Assembly: GCA_964613055.1 (NCBI GenBank)
Contig: CAZTGD010000014.1
Location: 1-48,606, forward strand
Reading direction: 5' to 3'
Source of the DNA: JAXGMQ01 sp964613055
GTDB lineage: Bacteria; Caldisericota; Caldisericia; JAAYUI01
DNA length: 48,606 nucleotides
The notes under the pieces were generated by a model that saw only the letters and a program-made list of their open reading frames with translations, searched no databases and had not been told where the DNA came from. This document shows positions 7,297-15,067 of the stretch, piece by piece; within the stretch, counting starts at the first letter, position 1, and the number at the start of each line of letters is the position of its first letter. The translations under genes and the position numbers were made by a program.

Positions 7297-10257
7297 CTAG
7301 AAAGACAGCCGTTCCATGGATATAGTCTTAGTTCCAGCCTCATATTCAACCTCACAGCCGAGATTCTCTGCAACAAAGCGAAGAGGAACAAATGTTCTTC
7401 CCTCAACGATCTCTGGTTCGGCATCAAGTGTGATGATCTCACCGTTTACAAGAGCTGTTTTTGAACCTATCTTCATCAGTATGTAGGTCTCCCCCTGCTC
7501 TTCGTTGAGTGTAACTGAAACACTTCTCTCTTCTGGAATCCATTCAACATCAGCACCAAAACCTTGGGAGATAGCTCTTATAGGGACCATTGTTCGATCA
7601 TTTTTGATGTAAGGAGGGGCTTCCAAGGGGACAATTGTGGATTTGTCAACAATGACTTGACTGTTACCGATTTGCATTTGGATCGTTGTATTATGCCAGA
7701 CAATGACATCGAGTTTGATTTCTGTAACATTGCCTGCGTCATCCATCGCAGAGACAACAATAGTGTTCTGTCCAACAACAACAGGAACTGATACCTTAAA
7801 CAAGTCACCAACTACCAATGCATTCTTGGAGTTAACCCTCACATCTGAACCAATCTCTACTCTTCCGCTTATCTCAACCTCATCAACATCTATCTGTTTG
7901 TCTAGTTCGTAGAGGATAACAGGAGGTGGTTCATTATCAAAGGTGATCAACAATTCCTTGCTAGTCTCGTTACCAGCGTTGTCCTTTGCGACTATGACAA
8001 TTGAGTTGGATCCGGGTTCAAGTTTAATAAGCGAGTTGAAAGTGCCATCAATATCGATTGATACGGGTCTTCCATTAACACTCACGCTAACATCATCATC
8101 CACCACATAACCCTTTAGAACGACACTATTTTTATTGGTTAAGGATGGAATAGGATCGACGAGTAACTCAGGTGGAGTGTCATCCTTGCCTATAGTAAAT
8201 GATCTGTTACCATCGATATGACCGGTTTTACTTGCGTATGCGGTAACTGTTCCCATCTCCTCGAATGTATGCTTAAACCTTGCGATTCCCGAATAATCGG
8301 TTGTTGAGCTTTCATTTATACCTGCTCCCTTGAGTGTTATCAGTACCTCAGGTACAGGTTTGTCTGAACCCGTCTCACTACACAGTATTTCAATGATTGA
8401 TTCACTTCCAACCTTCGGCATATCTACCCAAATGAATTCTAGTTTGAGACCCATAACAGAATCTATCCATGAAACCTCGTCCATATAGTAATTTCTTGGT
8501 GAACCTGATAATCCTGCGTTGTACCACTTGTTTGATGTCTGATACCTCAATTCGATAATCTCTCTTCCGATTCCGGTTGGAGTGAAATACATATTGGCTT
8601 CTCTTGTTCCGTATTCAGGTCTGTCTTCAATCTTGCCGTAGATAGAGTGTTCCGACTGATTGCCAACTAAACCAACCTGGCCAAGTGTTTTAACTGGTAA
8701 ATCTCGATTGTCTGCTGGTGAGACAACAGCCACAACGTGGTTGGGTGCGGCATAGATAAGATCATATAGTTCAGGATCAAGTAATTGCTTGTCAATCTCC
8801 TCTCTTGTCTCAGCCCACAATAACCGAATATTTGGTGGTTTAATTTGGACTGTATTATCTGCAACCGCGTCGAAATCGAGGTAGTATACACCATCACCTC
8901 GGTATCGAGATTCGATATACTTCGGGGAAGTCTCATCATACGGAGGTCTACCTGCTACATCATAGTCTCCCCAATAGCTATCCCCTACCAGACCGCCAAC
9001 AGAACAAACGTCTTCAGCGAACAGATAGAATGATGTTTGACCAGCTTGATTCAGATTCAAGCTATCCCTGTAGTCAATCTTGTTATCTTCGTTATGGTCT
9101 GAAAAGACCATGCCACCAAACTTGGAGCTGTTGTAAATACTGCCAAGTCCCCATCCGCCATGTATAGCGGGTGGTAGATCAAAGAAGGGATGTTCAGAAA
9201 ACTCACCATTGGAATACATGTAGTTTGTTGTGTTGTAGTATGTGTAATAGTTGGTCCAGCTGTTACTTTCTGTGTTGACAACCTTCTGTGCACTAAATGC
9301 AAAGAGTTCCTTGTTTGTCCATTCAAGCTCTCCGTTATTGTTGAGATCCAAGCCGATGTGAAGGTCATAACGATCATTCAGGTCAGAGAGGAAGTAAGCG
9401 GTTCCACTTGAATAGAAGTTTATATCAATTACTTCTTCTGGATCCTCAGTCCATTGGTAGTTTTCTGGTTTAGTTGTGAATGGAGTAAATCTTGCGGTAT
9501 GCTTTATTCCCGTACATATACTCACTCCATCACTGATACCTCTGATCACATTACCCATGGCATCACGACATGTGACCTTGATTTTGTAGATTCGATTATC
9601 TAAAGCTGTCATTACAAAGTCAGGATCTCCAGGAGAATCAAAGGCTACCATATCAGGGTCTTCCGTATTGACTATTTCATAGGTTACTTCAGGGGATCTG
9701 ACGGGAACAGATACTGAACCTGCGCTTTTTCTGTCCGGAGTGTGTACAGCGATATAAAAATTACCAGCATCATTTGCTACAAATCCTTTAAAGACATAGA
9801 TACCATCACTGGCCATCGAGAAATCAATCTCTATCATTCTTTTATCAAATAATGAATCGTTGCATACATTTGAGTTATCATCATTGTGAATATCTGTTCT
9901 AGTCCAGTAGTATTGTGGCAGTGAAGCTGAATGACCATAGTAATCGCTGTTATCTGGATGAGGATCCGAAAAGAGCATGTTCCATACGATATCTTCATCG
10001 ATGTAATCTCCGTTTATAGCTCTAGTTAGATCTACTGGATTACCAGACTGATCTGTTATATGAATGGTCAATGGTATGGATGGATCAACAAGCTCTGAAA
10101 CAACTCCTGCAGTCAGTACTGAAGGTGATGATGTAAGAATAAGTGACTGCCCTGTTGTTGCTTCTACATCATCTATCGGCATGTATCCCATACCAAACGG
10201 TATCGCTATAAGGAGTGAAAGAGCGATTATTATAGCCATTAATCGATTCGTTCTCAT
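7297..10257 (-). CDS. Large secreted Ig-like repeat protein with C-terminal stalk domain
   Basis: A 986-residue exported protein without a recognisable catalytic domain. A signal peptide (MRTNRLMAIIIALSLL) precedes a long region of beta-rich modules. Two Asp/Asn-rich segments, DLNNNGELEW and SDHNEDNKIDYRDS, look like EF-hand/dockerin-type calcium loops around residues 305 and 390. Residues about 690-860 hold two bacterial Ig-like domains of the kind with VTAYAS and NSIVIVAKDNAGNETS, followed by NTIVVSAMDDAGNVTE. The last 120 residues are a copper-amine-oxidase-N stalk module (RTMVPIRAIS and RTFVPLRFVAENLG). It is likely a surface or S-layer-associated structural protein. The ATG at 10257 has a clear CGGAGG ribosome binding site. 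It shares its C-terminal module with the adjacent C25 peptidase and with the selenoprotein at 37.4-39.7 kb. Confidence 0.75.
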   Translation of the reverse strand: MRTNRLMAIIIALSLLIAIPFGMGYMPIDDVEATTGQSLILTSSPSVLTAGVVSELVDPSIPLTIHITDQSGNPVDLTRAINGDYIDEDIVWNMLFSDPHPDNSDYYGHSASLPQYYWTRTDIHNDDNSNVCNDSLFDKRMIEIDFSMASDGIYVFKGFVANDAGNFYIAVHTPDRKSAGSVSVPVRSPEVTYEIVNTEDPDMVAFDSPGDPDFVMTALDNRIYKIKVTCRDAMGNVIRGISDGVSICTGIKHTARFTPFTTKPENYQWTEDPEEVIDINFYSSGTAYFLSDLNDRYDLHIGLDLNNNGELEWTNKELFAFSAQKVVNTESNSWTNYYTYYNTTNYMYSNGEFSEHPFFDLPPAIHGGWGLGSIYNSSKFGGMVFSDHNEDNKIDYRDSLNLNQAGQTSFYLFAEDVCSVGGLVGDSYWGDYDVAGRPPYDETSPKYIESRYRGDGVYYLDFDAVADNTVQIKPPNIRLLWAETREEIDKQLLDPELYDLIYAAPNHVVAVVSPADNRDLPVKTLGQVGLVGNQSEHSIYGKIEDRPEYGTREANMYFTPTGIGREIIELRYQTSNKWYNAGLSGSPRNYYMDEVSWIDSVMGLKLEFIWVDMPKVGSESIIEILCSETGSDKPVPEVLITLKGAGINESSTTDYSGIARFKHTFEEMGTVTAYASKTGHIDGNRSFTIGKDDTPPELLVDPIPSLTNKNSVVLKGYVVDDDVSVSVNGRPVSIDIDGTFNSLIKLEPGSNSIVIVAKDNAGNETSKELLITFDNEPPPVILYELDKQIDVDEVEISGRVEIGSDVRVNSKNALVVGDLFKVSVPVVVGQNTIVVSAMDDAGNVTEIKLDVIVWHNTTIQMQIGNSQVIVDKSTIVPLEAPPYIKNDRTMVPIRAISQGFGADVEWIPEERSVSVTLNEEQGETYILMKIGSKTALVNGEIITLDAEPEIVEGRTFVPLRFVAENLGCEVEYEAGTKTISMERLSF

Positions 10258-10290
10258 GGTTATCCTCCGTGAGTTACTTCCTTATCTGCA

Positions 10291-10302
10291 ATACTCGAGT
10301 AT
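10291..10302. promoter_or_regulatory. 12-bp perfect palindrome between divergent genes
   Basis: ATACTCGAGTAT lies in the 99-base divergent region between the stalk protein (10257, minus) and the nitroreductase (10357, plus). It overlaps TATAAT (10300-10305, plus strand), a good -10 candidate for the nitroreductase, and TATACT on the other strand. It could be an operator acting on both promoters. A chance palindrome is possible. Confidence 0.35.
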
Positions 10303-10356
10303 AATGTTGTGAGTTCAAGCTGTTAGATAATGACATAATCCCTAAGGAGGAATGAC

Positions 10357-11070
10357 ATGGAAAATGCTGGTCAGAAGTTCTTTAAGAAGACTTCATACTG
10401 TAAAAATGATTTAGAACCTATTGAAATAAATGAACCAATGGCTAATGAACCAAAAACAATAGGTGATCCAATAGAGCTAAACAAACCAATACTCAACTCG
10501 CAGTTGGAGAAGATAGTTGCAAAGAGAAGAAGTAAAAGGGATTTCACTGATAAACCAATGACCATGGATCAGTTGTCCAGGATTCTGTGGTTGACGCAGG
10601 GAATAACTGGAGAGATTGGGAAGGCAAAGCTGAGAGCTGTCGCATCTGCAGGGAACAGACATCCTTTTAACAACTATGTACTGGTCAACAATGTAGAAGG
10701 TCTTGATAAAGGGATATATCTATATGAACCCCTCAAAGAAACGATATCACTCGTCGTAGATGGTGACAAGACTGAAATATTCAGGGATGCTTGTGGTGGG
10801 CAAAAACTCATATCCTCATGTCAGATCTGCTATATTCAAACAGCTGTCACCGCAAGAACTACAGACAGATACAGGGAGCGTGGCTACAGATACATTTTCA
10901 TCGATGTCGGTCATATAGGAGCTCAGACTCAGCTGGTGTGTGAGGATATGGGACTTGGTTCATGCAATGTTGGAGCATTTATGGACGACGCCGTTTCAGA
11001 AATATTGCATTTGAAGAGTGAATACGAAATACCAGTTTACATCACTGTAATAGGTGATCCATCGAAGTAA
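10357..11070 (+). CDS. Nitroreductase-family flavoprotein (SagB-like)
   Basis: A 237-residue FMN-binding nitroreductase-fold enzyme. The motif RRSKRDF (near residue 58) contacts the FMN phosphate, SAGNRHPFNNYVLV is the core strand/loop region, and GLGSCNVGAF near the C-terminus is the conserved flavin-binding segment. The extended N-terminus and the 'LYEPLKETISLV' region resemble SagB-type members, which act as flavin dehydrogenases. The physiological substrate is unknown. The start at 10357 has a strong AAGGAGG. No cyclodehydratase (SagC/D) gene lies nearby, so a role in azoline-containing peptides is not supported. It ends 3 bases before the convergent mglA-like gene. Confidence 0.85.
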   Translation: MENAGQKFFKKTSYCKNDLEPIEINEPMANEPKTIGDPIELNKPILNSQLEKIVAKRRSKRDFTDKPMTMDQLSRILWLTQGITGEIGKAKLRAVASAGNRHPFNNYVLVNNVEGLDKGIYLYEPLKETISLVVDGDKTEIFRDACGGQKLISSCQICYIQTAVTARTTDRYRERGYRYIFIDVGHIGAQTQLVCEDMGLGSCNVGAFMDDAVSEILHLKSEYEIPVYITVIGDPSK

Positions 11071-11073
11071 TTC

Positions 11074-11655
11074 TTAGTGTATTCTTGCAACGGCGAGTTT
11101 GGTGATATGTTTTAGTGTTTCTCGAACACCCTCGCCACTTATGGCAATGGCTTCGTAAGTTGAGAATCTCTGCTCAGGATTCAATGCATCCTCGAGCCTG
11201 TCAATAGGGACAGCGTTGGGTAGATCTCTTTTGTTGTATTGAATTATCAGAGGGGTTTTTTCCAGATGCAACCCGTATTCTTCAAGATTGTCAACCATAT
11301 CCTCAAAGCTGTCAATGTTGGCTTCAAACTTGTCAGGATCAGAGTCTGCGACAAATACCACTGCGTCTACTGATTTGAGGATTGACTTTCTGGTCAGACC
11401 GTAGATTGCCTGACCTGGTACAGTGTATACGCCAAGTCTTAGATCAAAACCTCGCACCTTACCAAGATCAAGTGGCATGAAGTCAAAGAAAAGCGTTCGC
11501 TCAGTTTGAGTGGCAATAGATGTGAACTTGCCTTTAACGTTATCAGGGACTCTATCATATATGACCTGGAGATTGGTTGTCTTTCCAGAAAGAGCGGGAC
11601 CATAGTAAACGATCTTCACATTAATTTCCTTGGTGGCGAAATTGACAAGTGCCAT
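11074..11655 (-). CDS. MglA-type small GTPase
   Basis: A 193-residue Ras-like GTPase of the MglA family. The P-loop reads GPALSGKTTN (G19-K25-T26), switch II carries the family-specific TVPGQAIYGLTRK, and the base-specificity motif is NKRD. MglA proteins act as nucleotide-dependent polarity switches that direct motility machinery and are turned off by Roadblock proteins of the MglB type. The gene lies 18 bases downstream of a Roadblock gene in the same operon, the classical MglB-MglA arrangement. No motility gene is nearby, so the process controlled is unknown. The ATG at 11655 is at the start of the conserved family sequence (MALVNFATKEINVKIVYYG). Confidence 0.92.
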   Translation of the reverse strand: MALVNFATKEINVKIVYYGPALSGKTTNLQVIYDRVPDNVKGKFTSIATQTERTLFFDFMPLDLGKVRGFDLRLGVYTVPGQAIYGLTRKSILKSVDAVVFVADSDPDKFEANIDSFEDMVDNLEEYGLHLEKTPLIIQYNKRDLPNAVPIDRLEDALNPEQRFSTYEAIAISGEGVRETLKHITKLAVARIH

Positions 11656-11673
11656 ATTATGCTCCGTTTAGTG

Positions 11674-12150
11674 TTAAAATATGCTGTCCAGATCTAAGTC
11701 TTCATCCATACCGCTGGCGGCAAAGTCATCGGGAATTGCCTGCATCATCCTCTCAATGATCGGCACAAGCACAGCGCTTATCTTCTTTGCCCAGAAACGG
11801 ATTGCGCCAATTGGAGCTCGATTATCAAAGATCATAACAAGCAGTGATTCCTGGGTGAGTAACGATATGTGGATGTTGTTCTCCGATCCCTGATGGAATG
11901 TAATTGTAAACTCAGTTTCCCCGATTTGTCTAGCGAGTTCGTTTGTAGCCGCATAAACACCGGCCGCCAATGCGGCAATAGCTGATGCGGCTTGTCTTGT
12001 TGCGGGACCGTGTTTGCTGACTAACTGACCTGATTTATCAATTAAAAAGATGTGCTTTGACTGAGAGTCGATGAGAGTCTTAGCTAGATACTCGTCAATC
12101 TCTCTGAGTTCTTTCTCTGAAATAACCAGATTCGTAAGCTTCTCACCCAT
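11674..12150 (-). CDS. Roadblock/LC7 domain protein (MglB-like)
   Basis: The open frame extends to 12216, but the ATG at 12150 is chosen because it is preceded by GAAGGAG. The 12216 start would lie inside the -35 box of the promoter. The 158-residue product is a Roadblock/LC7 fold: LIDKSGQLVSKHGP strand, a central helix rich in Ala (ASAIAALAAGVYAATNELA), and LLVMIFDNRAPIG. Such proteins dimerise and act as GTPase-activating partners of MglA. The downstream gene is an MglA-type GTPase. The C-terminus is acidic (DEDLDLDSIF), a possible interaction tail. Confidence 0.88.
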   Translation of the reverse strand: MGEKLTNLVISEKELREIDEYLAKTLIDSQSKHIFLIDKSGQLVSKHGPATRQAASAIAALAAGVYAATNELARQIGETEFTITFHQGSENNIHISLLTQESLLVMIFDNRAPIGAIRFWAKKISAVLVPIIERMMQAIPDDFAASGMDEDLDLDSIF

Positions 12151-12187
12151 CTTTGTAGCTCCTTCTAACTGTGTAACTTCAATGCGA

Positions 12188-12216
12188 ATGATAGCAGTTT
12201 GAATATTGATTGTCAA
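12188..12216 (-). promoter_or_regulatory. Promoter of the Roadblock-MglA operon
   Basis: Minus strand: TTGACA (12216-12211), exactly 17 bases, TATCAT (12193-12188). The predicted start lies near 12181, about 30 bases before the ATG at 12150, leaving room for the GAAGGAG site. This is the best sigma-70 match in the window. Confidence 0.7.
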
Positions 12217-12257
12217 TGGAATCTGTATGTTGTTGTTAAATCGCCAGGTACACTTGA

Positions 12258-12286
12258 TTGAAAGACTATCTTGACTGAATTATACA
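12258..12286 (+). promoter_or_regulatory. Promoter of the TlpA-like lipoprotein gene
   Basis: TTGAAA (12258-12263), 17 bases, TATACA (12281-12286), followed by an AAAGGAG site at about 12310-12316 and the ATG at 12323. It is divergent from the Roadblock promoter. Confidence 0.5.
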
Positions 12287-12298
12287 TTATGATAATGT
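12284..12298. promoter_or_regulatory. 15-bp operator-like palindrome over the start site of the thioredoxin lipoprotein gene
   Basis: ACATTAT-G-ATAATGT is a perfect 7-1-7 palindrome overlapping the end of the -10 box and the expected transcription start. Its 7-1-7 geometry resembles sites of Fur/PerR-family repressors, but the half-site is TTAT-N-ATAA rather than their usual AAT-N-ATT, so the regulator is unknown. Confidence 0.4.
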
Positions 12299-12322
12299 GT
12301 ATGATATGTGAAAGGAGATAAT

Positions 12323-13060
12323 ATGAAATATACGAAGTTATTTTCGCTTTTACTGGTCATAATCCTCGTTGGATCAGTATCTTTGGTTGCTTGTGGTGGT
12401 TCTAACACGGTTACTCCTGATGGCAATGGAAATGGTGATGTTGTAGAAGATAACAACTCCACTGACAATAGCAATAACAACAACACAGCTGATAACAACG
12501 GCGAAGAAGATGAAGATGAACTGGTTGTTCCAGGTATGGAAACAGATGTCAAGCTGAGTGTGGGCGACAAGATGCCGGATATGGAGTTCATACTCCATCC
12601 CTGCTCTGCAGAGATTACAACATCATTCTCTCAGTATATGGAAGACTACGAGTGTGAAGCTCTTGTAATCGACTTCTGGGCTGTTTGGTGCGAGCCATGC
12701 AAAGAGGAACTTCCATATCTTGAGGATGACTACAGAAAATACGGGGACAAGGGTTTGGGTGTACTAGCAGTCACCATAGACGAGTGCAGTCAGGAAGAGA
12801 TAATCAGCGAAACGCTGGAAGTGGATAAAAAGATATGGAAGTCCTTTGGCAAACTTGAGTACACTCCAGAAGAGAGCCGTATCACATATCACATTCCCGT
12901 TGATGGTGACAGAGAAATGGCAAAAGCTCTCGGAGTTACCTCAATACCGAGAACTTTCCTAATCGACAAGGACATGACAATTCTATATCAGCACACGGGA
13001 TTTGATGAGAGCAAGGTTCACGCACTAACCGAGAGGATCAAAGAAGCTCTTGGAGAATAG
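12323..13060 (+). CDS. TlpA-like thioredoxin-fold lipoprotein
   Basis: A 245-residue exported lipoprotein. The lipobox VACGG places the acylated Cys at residue 24. It is followed by a low-complexity linker of Asn/Asp/Gly/Glu (about residues 25-65), then a thioredoxin domain with WAVWCEPCKEE (C123 and C126), and the cis-Pro segment TSIPRTFLID. The arrangement fits a membrane-anchored, outward-facing disulfide reductase of the TlpA/ResA group. The ATG at 12323 is chosen for its AAAGGAG site; an upstream in-frame ATG at 12308 overlaps that site. A strong terminator follows. It is the second extracytoplasmic thioredoxin-type protein in the window besides the selenoprotein at 37371-39698. Confidence 0.9.
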   Translation: MKYTKLFSLLLVIILVGSVSLVACGGSNTVTPDGNGNGDVVEDNNSTDNSNNNNTADNNGEEDEDELVVPGMETDVKLSVGDKMPDMEFILHPCSAEITTSFSQYMEDYECEALVIDFWAVWCEPCKEELPYLEDDYRKYGDKGLGVLAVTIDECSQEEIISETLEVDKKIWKSFGKLEYTPEESRITYHIPVDGDREMAKALGVTSIPRTFLIDKDMTILYQHTGFDESKVHALTERIKEALGE

Positions 13061-13086
13061 TTCATTCTGAGTTAATCAATATTATT

Positions 13087-13123
13087 GGGGGAGCGATTAT
13101 CTTTAACCGTTCCCCCTGTTTTA
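13087..13123 (+). terminator. Rho-independent terminator of the TlpA-like gene
   Basis: GGGGGAGCG (13087-13095) pairs with CGTTCCCCC (13108-13116), one G-U pair, loop of 12, followed by TGTTTTA. It lies 26 bases after the stop codon. Confidence 0.85.
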
Positions 13124-13183
13124 TATTAAGCTTTATATTTTAAGTTATCAATTGATTGTCAAAGCTATCATTAATAAAATCTG

Positions 13184-13373
13184 CGTCATTATCGCGAAAG
13201 CGGGAACCCAGTCGAATTCATAGATACCTCTGTCCAATAATTAAAGTTTCAATTATCCCAAACGCAACCAGTTTTATCCTGGATTTCTGGTCAAACCTGA
13301 ATAACGGGGAGTATCACTCTCAGGGGGTAAGGTGAGTTTGCAGGTTTTTGAAACCTGTGTACATGTGTTAAGG
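13184..13373 (+). repeat. Interspersed repeat, copy A (about 190 bp)
   Basis: This stretch is similar over its whole length to the reverse complement of 17463-17662. Shared landmarks in order: CGTCATT then GCGGAAGCGGGAA-type hairpin followed by CCAGT, AATTATT, CCAAACGC(A/T)ACCAG, ATCCTGGATTTCTGG, CCTGAAT(A/G)AC, GATTTGCAG/GAGTTTGCAG and AAACCTGTGT. The first hairpin resembles the common ATTCCC...GGGAAT repeat known from Neisseria as dRS3. There is no open frame inside. It fills most of the gene-free 13061-13436; the remainder is the terminator above and AT-rich sequence. It may be a non-autonomous mobile element or a repeated RNA gene. Confidence 0.8.
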
Positions 13374-13436
13374 GTATAGCGCCTAATACAAAACGATAAT
13401 AAACTGATCGATATTATGTTTCTAAAGGATTGTGTG

Positions 13437-14342
13437 CTAGTCAGAGAATATAGTTTCTATGTTCTCCGTGGTAAGGTTTGGCACAATACGTTTGTTTAAA
13501 CCTGTAAGAACATTCTTTGCCCCGACCTCAAGGAAGTAATCGGTTCCCTGTGCTATGGCAACGAGAATCGATTTTTCCCATAAAACGGGAGAGTTTATCT
13601 GTTTGATAAGGTTCTCTCTTATATCGCCTGCCTTTTGTAACGGTTTTGCGTTGCAGTTGGATATGACTGGTATTTCAGCGTCAACTATATCAGCAGAGTT
13701 GATGTCTTTTGCAAACTCATCGGCAACAGGGTTCATAAGAGAAGAATGGAATGGGGCGGATACTGGAAGTAGTCTTGCCATTCTGGCACCAGATTCCTTT
13801 GCCAGTTTCATCGCTTTACCAACAGCATCTGTTTCACCAGAGACAACTATCTGCTCGCTTGAATTGAAGTTAGCAGGTTCACATACACCCAACTCACTGG
13901 CTTTTTTGCAGATATCTTCAATCTTTGATTTATCGAGTCTTATGATAGCTCCCATTGTGCCGGGTATGGATGATGTGGCGTCACGCATCAACTCGCCACG
14001 CCTTCGAACCAGTTTCAGAGTGGTTTCAAAACTCATAGCTCCAGCACAGTATAGAGCAGAATACTCTCCAAGGCTGTGACCAAGGGCTATGTCGCACTTA
14101 GTGCCTTTCCCTTTGATAACCGAAAGCCAAGCACATGAAGTTGCTACAAGCGCAGGTTGTGTATTTTCAGTCTGTTTCAGCTCATCTGCCGGACCGTTTT
14201 CCATCAAGCTGGCAATATCGAATCCCAGGATATCGTTTGCCCGGGATACAAACTTCATTGCTTCTGGGAACTGCTTTAGTTTCTCGGTCATTCCAACATA
14301 TTGAGATCCCTGACCGGGGAACAAGAATGCTCTATTTGCCAT
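13437..14342 (-). CDS. fabD: Malonyl-CoA:ACP transacylase
   Basis: FabD moves the malonyl group from CoA to acyl carrier protein to feed fatty acid synthesis. The 301-residue product has the N-terminal FPGQGSQYVGM motif, the nucleophile in GHSLGEYSAL (S90), and the catalytic His in SAPFHSSLM (H199), all in the normal positions. The ATG at 14342 lies inside the last codons of the upstream sigma factor gene (11-base overlap), with GGAG upstream, so translation is coupled. No other fab gene is present around it, which is unusual since fabD normally sits with fabH, fabG or acpP. Confidence 0.97.
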   Translation of the reverse strand: MANRAFLFPGQGSQYVGMTEKLKQFPEAMKFVSRANDILGFDIASLMENGPADELKQTENTQPALVATSCAWLSVIKGKGTKCDIALGHSLGEYSALYCAGAMSFETTLKLVRRRGELMRDATSSIPGTMGAIIRLDKSKIEDICKKASELGVCEPANFNSSEQIVVSGETDAVGKAMKLAKESGARMARLLPVSAPFHSSLMNPVADEFAKDINSADIVDAEIPVISNCNAKPLQKAGDIRENLIKQINSPVLWEKSILVAIAQGTDYFLEVGAKNVLTGLNKRIVPNLTTENIETIFSD

Positions 14343-14871
14343 TTTCCATGTACTCCTTCATCAATTGTTTAAATCTTTTCTTTGCCCTGAAGGCTCGAAC
14401 CTTTGCGAGGTTAGGTGTTATCTTTAATTTGTTTGCTATCTTTTTAAATGAGAGGTCTTCCATCTCTCGAAGAACTAGTATGATTCGATATGGTTCAGGG
14501 AGTTTTGCAAGGGTTTTCATTGCAATATCCTCATCATCAAACTGGATTGTTCTATCGGTTGGTGTGAGAGAGATATCTACCTCAAGCGGTGGAACTCTCT
14601 TGCGTTTCTTTAACTCTCTTAGGCAGGTGTTGACAGTTATTCTGTATATCCATGTCGACAGAAGGGAGCCGCCCCTGAAGCGTCTTATGCTCAACAATAC
14701 CTTAAGAAAAACAGACTGCATGATGTCCAGCGCATCATCGCGGTTACCCATGATATAATATGCTTTTGTATACACCACATCCTGAAAGGCTTCAATGATT
14801 GTTTCAAAGGCTTGAGTGTCGCCAGCCTTTGCGCGTTTTACTACATTTTCTTCGTTTGCTAATTTACTCAC
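14332..14871 (-). CDS. ECF-type RNA polymerase sigma factor
   Basis: A 179-residue sigma-70-family factor. Region 2 runs from about residue 15 to 85 (EAFQDVVYTKAYYIMGNRDDALDIMQSVF in the usual pattern, then STWIYRITVNTCLRELKKRK). Region 4 is at about 120-172 (PEPYRIILVLREMEDLSFKKIA, helix-turn-helix). Region 3 is missing, as in ECF factors. The start is a GTG at 14871 that overlaps the TGA of the small membrane protein gene (GTGA). An ATG at 14934 would place 21 unrelated residues ahead of the domain. The upstream 62-residue membrane protein is in the place where an anti-sigma factor often lies, but it has no cytoplasmic anti-sigma domain. Confidence 0.88.
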   Translation of the reverse strand: MSKLANEENVVKRAKAGDTQAFETIIEAFQDVVYTKAYYIMGNRDDALDIMQSVFLKVLLSIRRFRGGSLLSTWIYRITVNTCLRELKKRKRVPPLEVDISLTPTDRTIQFDDEDIAMKTLAKLPEPYRIILVLREMEDLSFKKIANKLKITPNLAKVRAFRAKKRFKQLMKEYMENGK

Positions 14872-15056
14872 TCTTTGAAGAAGGATATAAGAAAGAACGC
14901 AAATCCGAATATAAAAATAACCCATGATAGCCAAGGGGTTACATTGTTTGGAATTGATAGACCAATCGGATGTCCAAACTCGTCCTTTATTACTATCATC
15001 AGGATTCCGGCCAGCATTATCAATACAGCAAGAATCCGGCTAGTCCACCGAAGCAT
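14868..15056 (-). CDS. Small membrane protein with two transmembrane segments
   Basis: A 62-residue protein with two hydrophobic helices (about residues 8-25 and 41-58) separated by a short polar loop (DEFGHPIGLSIPNN). I do not recognise the family. It is 12 bases downstream of the glycosidase-like lipoprotein gene and overlaps the sigma factor start by 4 bases, so all three are probably made from one transcript. A role in membrane tethering or sensing for the sigma factor is conceivable but rests only on gene order. Confidence 0.65.
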   Translation of the reverse strand: MLRWTSRILAVLIMLAGILMIVIKDEFGHPIGLSIPNNVTPWLSWVIFIFGFAFFLISFFKE

Positions 15057-15067
15057 GAATACTCCTC

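Noticed and set aside
7720..9411. Several antisense frames of 60-106 codons within the 986-residue stalk protein.
   Set aside because: They follow the codon structure of the sense gene, have no ribosome binding sites and show no protein features.
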